DNA from: JAXGQD01 sp040766665
GTDB lineage: Bacteria > Bacillota > Clostridia > Saccharofermentanales > Fastidiosipilaceae
Direction of reading: 5' to 3'
Assembly (NCBI GenBank): GCA_040766665.1
Contig: JAXGQD010000006.1
Location: 1-64,000 of the forward strand
DNA: 64,000 bases
Part shown: positions 58,352 through 64,000 of the stretch, one piece after another
Position numbering within the stretch: the first letter of the stretch is position 1
Layout: each line of letters begins with the position of its first letter
The notes under the pieces: generated by a model
The model's database searches: none
Seen by the model: only the letters and a program-made list of their open reading frames with translations
Told to the model about the DNA's origin: nothing
Translations under genes and position numbers: made by a program

Positions 58352-58453
58352 AGTCGCTGCCTTCTGGGCACTGTGACAGATTAGAATTTGGCAATTATTA
58401 CGGCTGTGCAGGGAAGCATTAGAACTTGCTAATACACACACGTCATTTTTACC
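58352..58453. repeat. Fold-back MITE-like unit with adjacent partial hairpin repeat
   Basis: At 58390-58453: GGCAATTATTACGGCTGTG, then ATTAG/CTAAT, then CACACGTCATTTTTACC. It is the counterpart of the unit at 22512-22575. A degenerate GTCGC hairpin unit begins at about 58352. The wider gap 58200-58767 has no credible gene; from 58540 to 58650 it is C/A-rich low complexity. Confidence 0.7.
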
Positions 58454-58646
58454 ATAAAACTGGCTGATAACAGTTGTTTCCGACTCTATATTAAAGATCT
58501 CTAATGAACGACCGTAAAAATTGTCGAATTTCGAATAAACCACAGCCTCAGCTCGCTCTAAAAACGCCACAGCCCAGCTCGCTCTCAGAACCGCCAAAAC
58601 CCACAGCCCACAGCCCACACCACACTCCGCTCCCGCCCCCGCCCAC

Positions 58647-58690
58647 AAAAAAGACTGCCGCACCGCATCCAAAGATGCAAAGCGACAGCC
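58647..58690 (-). terminator. Terminator of ferritin gene
   Basis: Minus-strand stem GGCTGTCGC (58690-58682) and GCGGCAGTC (58661-58653), with wobble pairs and an inner GCAT/ATGC stem, followed by TTTTTT (58652-58647). Confidence 0.7.
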
Positions 58691-58767
58691 TCTGTCTATG
58701 ATTCAGTTGTTCGAGTTCAGAACCGACTCGTCTCAGAAACGGCAACCGGGCTCAATAAACTCTAAAC

Positions 58768-59259
58768 TCAGCCTCTACGGCCCATTTCGCCGTCGACGAT
58801 CATCAGGGCACCAACTTGGTCGTTGCATTTTTCAATACGCTTGACCCAGTACATGCTCTGCTCTTCTTCTTCGACTTGTTCAGTCAGGAACCACTGCAGG
58901 AAAACGGTGGTGGCATAATCTTTGTCGGCGTTGGCCAAATCAGTCAGCTCGATGAAGCGGGAGGAAACATATTCTTCGTGCTTCAGAGCGGCTTTCATGA
59001 CATCCAGCATGCTGTCCCATTTGCCTTCGGGTTTGTCGATTTTATCGAGAGTCACGTCGGCATTGCGCTCGTTGATATAGTTGTAAATCTTTTCGGCGTG
59101 CGACATTTCTTCGTTATACTGATGTTCCATCCATGATTTCATTCCGGGCAGGTCTTGTGCATTGGCCCAAATGGCCATGTTCCTGTAAATGTAAGCGGAA
59201 TGTACTTCGATGTTGTACTGCTTGTTGAGCTCTTTTAGCATTTTGTCTGACAGTTTCAT
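58768..59259 (-). CDS. ftnA: Ferritin (cytoplasmic iron storage)
   Basis: About 163 aa, the usual length for bacterial non-haem ferritin. Ferroxidase ligands are visible in YNIEVHSAYIYRNMA, EHQYNEEMSHAEKIYNY and FLTEQVEEEEQS. It stores iron as a 24-mer shell. Start ATG 59259 has GAGG 8 bases upstream. The promoter overlaps a Fur-like box, so expression is likely iron-responsive. It is monocistronic with its own terminator. Confidence 0.95.
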   Translation of the reverse strand: MKLSDKMLKELNKQYNIEVHSAYIYRNMAIWANAQDLPGMKSWMEHQYNEEMSHAEKIYNYINERNADVTLDKIDKPEGKWDSMLDVMKAALKHEEYVSSRFIELTDLANADKDYATTVFLQWFLTEQVEEEEQSMYWVKRIEKCNDQVGALMIVDGEMGRRG

Positions 59260-59356
59260 AATTTTCACCTCAATAATTAATTTATCTATTCATGTGCTTC
59301 GGAACTTAATTCATCATAAGCCAAAAGCACTGTGATTGATAGGTTAGCTTTTGCTA

Positions 59357-59385
59357 AGTATAAACCTTTTGCCAATGATTATCAA
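59357..59385 (-). promoter_or_regulatory. Ferritin promoter overlapping a Fur-type box
   Basis: On the minus strand TTGATA (59385-59380) and TATACT (59362-59357) are spaced by 17 bp. The box TGCCAAT-G-ATTATCA (plus strand 59370-59384) has the 7-1-7 inverted layout of Fur-family sites (TGATAAT-N-ATTATCA), matching 12 of 14 arm positions, and covers -35 and spacer. The leader to the start codon is about 90 bases. Confidence 0.6.
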
Positions 59386-59449
59386 TAAGATAATTAAAAT
59401 ATTAGGATTTATTAATGAATAAGAATATCCGCAACAAGAAGGGTCAGTC

Positions 59450-60529
59450 CTAGCGTTCCTGAGTGCTCTTATGAGTGGCAAAACCCTCCCAGAAGCCCTC
59501 AATATCGGCTAAAGTGACGACCTGCGCCGCCGCGCGCCGCAGTTCTGTGGCATGTGCTTGCCCTTTGGTGTACCAGCCCAAGGTTTTGCGCAGTTCGCGG
59601 CAGGCGACGGTTTCGCCTAACTGAGCCACGAGTGCGCGGCTGTGGCGCAATCCGACTTCGGCGATTTCAACCGCAGTAGGCTTTTGCAGATGAGTCCCGC
59701 TACGCAAATAATGGAGGATTTCCGGAAATATCCAGGGATTGCCCATGGCAGAACGGCCAATCATCAAGCCTGCCGCTCCGCTCGACCGCAGCACCTGCAG
59801 CGCGGACTCACCGTCAACAATATCACCGTTGGCGAGTAAAGGAACACCGCCCTTTAATGGATCGCCCAATGCAGCCCTGACCTCAGTAATAATCGACCAA
59901 TCTGCCTGACCGGCATACATCTGACTGCGCGTACGGGCATGCAGACAAATGGCGTCCGCACCGGCCGCGGCCAGCTTCGCACAGAACTCGGCGGCAATGT
60001 TTTGACCTGCATTAAAACCGCTGCGGGTTTTGACCGTGCAGGCTTTACCTAAGGGGGCACAAATGGCTTTCACTGCGGCAACGATGGCAGTCGCTTTGGC
60101 AGGATCAAGCATGAGGGCAGCGCCTGAACCGGACTTAACGACCTTGGGAACAGGGCAGCCCATGTTGATGTCGATGATGGCGACTTTTGCCAATGTTTCA
60201 TCATTGAAAATTTTCTCCAGGGCAAAGACAAAGTCCTCGGGTTCGGAGCCGAAGAGCTGAATCGCCGTAGGATAGGGTAAGCCGTCAATGTCAAGATAGC
60301 GTTGCTGCTTGTCTGCCGATTTGGCATATCGCAGCCCGCGGGCGCTGACTAATTCCGTGACCACCAAACCGGCTCCTAAATCCGCGCAAATCTGGCGGTA
60401 GGCGAGTTCCGAAACCCCTGCGAGCGGGGCAAGGCAGACACCATTTGGCAAGTGTACGGGACCGATGGGCAAGGTTTGAGTGGCCGCTTGCACAGGCCAA
60501 GCTTGCTGATTGCTTGCTGAGTTTTCCAT
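59450..60529 (-). CDS. tRNA-dihydrouridine synthase
   Basis: About 359 aa FMN-dependent TIM-barrel reductase that makes dihydrouridine in the tRNA D-loop. Motifs are LAPLAGVSELAYR, AIQLFGSEP, DINMGCPVPKVVKSGSGAAL (catalytic Cys), KTRSGFN, ICLHARTRSQMY, LLANGDI and MIGRSAMGNPWIF. The ATG at 60529 is chosen; an in-frame GTG two codons upstream (60535) is possible and neither has a good ribosome binding site. It lies about 45 bp after CotH on the same strand, probably the last gene of that operon. It is closest to the DusB type. Confidence 0.93.
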   Translation of the reverse strand: MENSASNQQAWPVQAATQTLPIGPVHLPNGVCLAPLAGVSELAYRQICADLGAGLVVTELVSARGLRYAKSADKQQRYLDIDGLPYPTAIQLFGSEPEDFVFALEKIFNDETLAKVAIIDINMGCPVPKVVKSGSGAALMLDPAKATAIVAAVKAICAPLGKACTVKTRSGFNAGQNIAAEFCAKLAAAGADAICLHARTRSQMYAGQADWSIITEVRAALGDPLKGGVPLLANGDIVDGESALQVLRSSGAAGLMIGRSAMGNPWIFPEILHYLRSGTHLQKPTAVEIAEVGLRHSRALVAQLGETVACRELRKTLGWYTKGQAHATELRRAAAQVVTLADIEGFWEGFATHKSTQER

Positions 60530-60572
60530 TGGCACAGTGTAGCATTTATCGTGCGTGATGGAGAAGATGTGC

Positions 60573-61967
60573 TTAGTCTTTCAGATCTGCGACTTCGCCC
60601 AGATCCGGCAGCCAGACACTCGAAGCATCGACGAATTGGCTGCGGTCTGCGTTTTGCCCTTTGATGGTAGAAGGAATGACACCATCCAATTGCAGGCGTA
60701 CGCTTTCGGCGCGCAGCAGACAAAAACGTTTTATGGTTTCAACCGCCAGTTGATGATCGGCAAAAGAACAGAAGGCGGTCGGATCTTTTTCGACATAGGG
60801 GGCTATCATTGCCGCAGTTTCGGCTAAGCGCTTTTCAAAGAGACCGCTTTCAAAGTAGCTTTGGATAAAGTAATCAAAGAGCTCGTGATAGCGGCGGAAA
60901 TTCTGCCGTTGCAGCATGAGGTTGTGGTAGAGCGGACGCTTGCGCATGACTTCACCGGCAGCCGGGGTATCGATGGGGTAGTTGATGTAAAGCTGCGCGT
61001 CGTTGATGGGGTTAGGCATGCCCAAGGAATAGGTGGCAAAAGCCAGGTTGTAGTCCCAGGGAATCATTTGCATGAGCCCATGTTCTTCATAGAGAAAGTA
61101 GTTGTGGCCGTTTTTGCCCAGATAACTATCGAGATTGACGACAAAAACCTGTACCGTGAAATAGCGCAGAACTTCCTCGATATCGACAGCCGAGGCGAGG
61201 TTCTCGCCGCTTGCCAGGGTTTTAAGTGATTCAATTAAGCGCTTCTTGTCTACCTCTGTCGGCGAGAATTTGGCATTACGAAAAATGTTGTCATAAGATG
61301 CGGGGTCGTCGTCCGTGTAACGCAGAGCGACATCCGCGTTTTCCGCTTTCAGCGAACGAAAACCGGGCTTATAAAGCTGACCGTGGTTGCTGCCAAAATT
61401 TCTGCGCGTAAAGGCTTCTTCCGGTTCTTCAACCGCCAGAAAAAGTCCCCAATCTTCTCCGTTCACCCGCAACCAGACATAGCTGCAGAGCGGGGTGGGA
61501 ACCTCCATGTGCCGCATCATATCGAAACTAAGAAATGTTTTCAGGTAGCTGTTGTCTTGAAAAGACGAATCCAAAGTGAATTTATCTAAGCCGAAGTAAC
61601 TGCCGGGCTTGTAATGATCGAACTCCAACTTCAGACTGAAGCGCTGATGACCGTATTTCTCGGTCAGGCGCAGGGAATTATTGCCTTTGGTGCGTAAGCC
61701 CACATCGCTAAAAGCCTCGCCGTCAACGACCACCGTAGCCGGCACGTATTCCTCCTCCATGGCCATATCCAGGAAGCCTTCCCAGTCTTCAACCACGATG
61801 TCGATGGTGTGCACGCGACTGTCATCAAAAAGGCGTTTGCTGTACTCCGGCTCGCCAATGATATTGCGCATGCCCAAGCGCTCACCGTTCATAAAGAGGA
61901 CGGTGACGATGAGGGCCACAATCATGATGGCAATGACGAGTCGGTCAATGTAGCGGTGTTTCAGCAT
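60573..61967 (-). CDS. CotH-family protein kinase-like, membrane-anchored
   Basis: About 464 aa. A short cytoplasmic N-terminus is followed by one membrane helix (LVIAIMIVALIVTVLFM), so the domain should face outward. The CotH kinase-like fold contains DVGLRTKGNNSLRL, LDKFTLDSSFQDNSYLKTFL, VEEPEEAFTRR, YFTVQVFVVNLDSYLGKNGH (Asp280) and MIPWDYNLAF (Asp305), the two metal/ATP aspartates expected in the family. CotH proteins phosphorylate Ser in spore-coat partners in Bacillus. It starts 2 bases after the stop of the DUF4956 gene. The substrate here is unknown; the SDYD-repeat protein at the operon start is one candidate. Confidence 0.88.
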   Translation of the reverse strand: MLKHRYIDRLVIAIMIVALIVTVLFMNGERLGMRNIIGEPEYSKRLFDDSRVHTIDIVVEDWEGFLDMAMEEEYVPATVVVDGEAFSDVGLRTKGNNSLRLTEKYGHQRFSLKLEFDHYKPGSYFGLDKFTLDSSFQDNSYLKTFLSFDMMRHMEVPTPLCSYVWLRVNGEDWGLFLAVEEPEEAFTRRNFGSNHGQLYKPGFRSLKAENADVALRYTDDDPASYDNIFRNAKFSPTEVDKKRLIESLKTLASGENLASAVDIEEVLRYFTVQVFVVNLDSYLGKNGHNYFLYEEHGLMQMIPWDYNLAFATYSLGMPNPINDAQLYINYPIDTPAAGEVMRKRPLYHNLMLQRQNFRRYHELFDYFIQSYFESGLFEKRLAETAAMIAPYVEKDPTAFCSFADHQLAVETIKRFCLLRAESVRLQLDGVIPSTIKGQNADRSQFVDASSVWLPDLGEVADLKD

Positions 61968-61969
61968 CT

Positions 61970-62647
61970 TTAGCTCATGTAATCCCCGTTATATGAAACC
62001 ATAACGGTATGGCTGATGCCCGGCAAAGCGGCCAAATCCTGCACAAAATCCGAATCACCGTCTTTCAGGCGCAGTTCGTAGTTCAGTTCAATCAAATCCG
62101 CTTGGACAGCTTTGCTTTTCAGGGCAAATTTCCGTGTGCGCTGCCTGAGCAGCTCTTGAGCGGCTTTCTCGCTTTTCTGTGAGTCGCAGTGCAAAATCAG
62201 AATGAAGGCTTGGTCGCTCTGACCGCGAGCCGAAAAAACCAGGAGCATCAGGCCGAGGAAAATCGAGCCGATAACTGCCAAGGGGATAAGACCGGCCGCC
62301 AGCACGATACCCACGGCGATGCTCCAAAAAAGGAAGGCGATGTCGGACGGCTCCTTGATGGCCGTGCGGAAGCGCACGATGGACAAGGCACCGACCATAC
62401 CGAGCGAGAGGACGATATTGCTCGTCACCGCCAGAATTAATAGGGTGGTGATCATCGCCAGGGCAATCAGTGTCACCCCAAAGCCGGCAGAATACATTAC
62501 ACCGGCGTAGGTTTTGCGATAAATAAAGAAGATGAAGAGCCCAATGGCAAAAGACAAAAACAAGGCTAAAACCATGTCGAATAAAGGGATGCTGTTAACG
62601 TTTTGCAAAAAACTCGACTTAAAAATATCCTGAAAAGTAGTGGGCAT
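61970..62647 (-). CDS. DUF4956 membrane protein
   Basis: About 225 aa with about four membrane helices (MVLALFLSFAIGLFIFFIY, FGVTLIALAMITTLLILAV, a third around IAFLFWSIAVGIVLAAGL, then IPLAVIGSIFLGLMLLVFS) and the DUF4956 block LGMVGALSIVRFRTAIKEPS. A cytoplasmic C-terminal domain follows. Start ATG 62647 has AAGGAG 7 bases upstream; the longer frame overlaps the VTC gene and is unlikely. It forms a tight operon with the VTC-domain and CotH genes, a pairing common in Clostridia. Role unknown; perhaps transport linked to polyphosphate. Confidence 0.88.
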   Translation of the reverse strand: MPTTFQDIFKSSFLQNVNSIPLFDMVLALFLSFAIGLFIFFIYRKTYAGVMYSAGFGVTLIALAMITTLLILAVTSNIVLSLGMVGALSIVRFRTAIKEPSDIAFLFWSIAVGIVLAAGLIPLAVIGSIFLGLMLLVFSARGQSDQAFILILHCDSQKSEKAAQELLRQRTRKFALKSKAVQADLIELNYELRLKDGDSDFVQDLAALPGISHTVMVSYNGDYMS

Positions 62648-62682
62648 CTTTATTCTCCTTTGTCTGCTGAGACGGCTGCCGC

Positions 62683-63351
62683 TTAGTCGTAACGCCGACA
62701 AACGGCGTATTTCGAATAGGCAGCAGCCCGGCGGTTGGGGGTTTGGACTAACAATTGTACGAGTTCCGGCAAAAAGCGGTCGTACTTCACTTCAAGGACG
62801 CTGAGCCCGTCATGCACAGGAGTGAGAAGACGCTGCGGATCCAGGAAGTCCCGGCTGCGCAGCCCGCTTTGCAAGTTGCGGTCGAGGGTCACACGCACAT
62901 TACCCGGCTCGTAAATAAAGGCTTCGCGCTCGTAACTCACGATGGTTTGGGGGCGCAATAACTGACTTTGCAGCTTCGCATAAAATTCCTGCAGGAGGGG
63001 CTGTTCTTTATATACAAGAAAAGCCACATCGCCGCTGAGTATGCGTTGTACTTCTTCTTGGCTGAGTGGAGCGCTGAATTTTTTGGAGAGCCCCTTAATC
63101 TTGAACTTCTTCTCTAAGCGGATAAAGTTCAGATTGTCGTTGTAGTAACGAATGCGAAATTTTTCACGTTGGTTGATGCCGTCGATTTTTTCACGCAGGG
63201 CTTTGTCGTAAAGATTGTCAAAATAAAGGCTGCTCACACGGTAGATACCGTGTGAGTCAGCGTGCAGATCGTGTTTGAAGCATTTGCGCAGTCTCATGCT
63301 GAGTTGTAAATCTTCGAGGGCTGTGATGCTGTGCTTATACTCGTGTCGCAA
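62683..63351 (-). CDS. VTC-domain protein, polyphosphate polymerase type
   Basis: About 222 aa. The basic beta-tunnel fold of the VTC domain is shown by RHEYKHSITA, RVSSLYFDN, REKFRIRYYN, FIRLEKKFKIKGL, VSYEREAFIY and SVLEVKYDRFLPE. These supply the alternating Lys/Arg and Glu residues of the polyphosphate tunnel. It starts at TTG 63351 with AGCAGG upstream and no good ATG. It lies in an operon with DUF4956 and CotH genes. The fold and residues suggest polyphosphate synthesis or binding, not proven here. Confidence 0.87.
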   Translation of the reverse strand: MRHEYKHSITALEDLQLSMRLRKCFKHDLHADSHGIYRVSSLYFDNLYDKALREKIDGINQREKFRIRYYNDNLNFIRLEKKFKIKGLSKKFSAPLSQEEVQRILSGDVAFLVYKEQPLLQEFYAKLQSQLLRPQTIVSYEREAFIYEPGNVRVTLDRNLQSGLRSRDFLDPQRLLTPVHDGLSVLEVKYDRFLPELVQLLVQTPNRRAAAYSKYAVCRRYD

Positions 63352-63426
63352 TGGTAAACCTGCTTTTCTTTACTTCTTTTTGATTCTTGTTTCCGTTTGC
63401 TTAAACTGTGTTCACTTTAGTTTAAT

Positions 63427-64000
63427 TTAGTCGTCGTAGTCAGAGCTGTCGTAGTCGGAGGTGTCGTAATCTGAAGGGGCATCGTAGTCGCTGACGTCAT
63501 CATAGACGGGTTCTGCATAATCGGATACATCGTCGTATACGGGCTCAGCATAGTCTGAGACGTCGTCGCTGTAATCGCTGACTGTGTCGTAGTCGGAGGC
63601 AGGATCGTCGTAGTTGCTGACGGTGTCATAATCGGAAACGGTGTCGTAATCGGATGCGGTGTCGTAGTCAGAAACGGTGTCATAGTCAGTGTTGTTGTCA
63701 TCGTAATCGGTGTCTACGCCGTCATAGTCGGTATCGTCGTAGTCGCTGGCGTTCATGGGGATGACTACAGAACTGGGTGCTGTGGTCGTGGCTTTGGTGG
63801 TAGGAGCAGTTGTTGCTTTGGTGGTTGTGGCTCTGGTGGTTTGCTCCACGTAGTCGGTGTCGTCGAAATCGGTGCCGTCATCTTTTAAAACGACCGGGTT
63901 CTTGAGGTTGTTGCTTTTTACATAGGTCTGAATGTCGGTCACGATGTCATCGAGGAATTTTTCGTAGGGGATGGAGGAACCCATTTCGATTTCGAGGGTG
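63427..64000 (-). CDS. SDYD-repeat protein, partial at window edge
   Basis: The open frame reaches the right edge; its start lies beyond 64000. Coding visible is about 190 aa, reading TLEIEMGSSIPYEKFLDDIV at the edge, then a Thr/Ala linker and about 100 residues dominated by SDYD, TDYD and VSDYAEPVYDD repeats. An internal ATG (63984) is probably not the start, because the frame is open and sensible upstream. It is upstream of the VTC, DUF4956 and CotH genes on the same strand, 75 bp apart, so likely the same operon. The highly acidic, Tyr-rich tail could bind cations or be a substrate for CotH; both are inference. Confidence 0.75.
   Translation of the reverse strand, partial: TLEIEMGSSIPYEKFLDDIVTDIQTYVKSNNLKNPVVLKDDGTDFDDTDYVEQTTRATTTKATTAPTTKATTTAPSSVVIPMNASDYDDTDYDGVDTDYDDNNTDYDTVSDYDTASDYDTVSDYDTVSNYDDPASDYDTVSDYSDDVSDYAEPVYDDVSDYAEPVYDDVSDYDAPSDYDTSDYDSSDYDD

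Overview
The window looks like a chromosomal segment of a Gram-positive Firmicute, most likely a clostridial or Oscillospiraceae-like, host- or gut-type anaerobe. The reasons are AGGAGG-type ribosome binding sites, sortase-type surface proteins ending in IPRTG, lipoproteins, and families common in Clostridia (DUF4349, DUF4428, DUF2202, and a VTC/DUF4956/CotH cluster). No rRNA is present, so this placement is inference.

Layout. 0-6.7 kb: an L-rhamnose locus with rhamnose isomerase, a class II aldolase, an AraC regulator and a sugar ABC ATPase. The transporter permease gene is cut after about 30 codons by an IS256-family element whose transposase is itself frameshifted. 7-11.3 kb: deoC, a DsbA-like protein and a two-gene ABC exporter. 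11.3-24.2 kb: a MalT-like (LAL) regulator carrying one in-frame amber codon, then a roughly 2,100-codon membrane-anchored surface protein broken by a frameshift and by a degenerate IS110-family element, then a zinc-ribbon protein with a Tyr/Gly/Gln-rich prion-like segment. 24.4-43.7 kb: an intact LAL paralogue of exactly the same length, followed by two giant tandem paralogous adhesins (about 2,559 and 2,528 aa), each with 16 serial pilin-type isopeptide modules. 43.8-49 kb: an NAD(P)-binding protein, a double-frameshifted MFS transporter coupled to a DsrE-like protein, a radical SAM protein and tRNA-Gly(CCC). 49-57.3 kb: a DUF4349 lipoprotein, a serine hydrolase, a small membrane protein, gdhA, nadE and an AIM24-family protein. 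57.3-64 kb: a ferritin-like lipoprotein, ferritin with a Fur-like promoter, dus, and a CotH/DUF4956/VTC operon with a Ser-Asp-Tyr-Asp repeat protein running off the window edge.

The intergenic DNA is unusually rich in small repeats. There are clusters of a 25-bp hairpin (GTCGC-N15-GCGAC), composite modules around GGGGATGTGG/CCACATCCCC, and several fold-back MITE-like elements. Two of the composite modules lie at matching positions 3' of the two giant adhesin genes, so the adhesins appear to have arisen by tandem duplication of a unit of about 8.5 kb.

The most distinctive system is the LAL-regulator/surface-protein locus: one regulator-surface protein pair is decayed and one is intact and expanded. 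The regulator-to-adhesin link rests on position and on shared TAGCTA-type sites; it is inferred, not shown.
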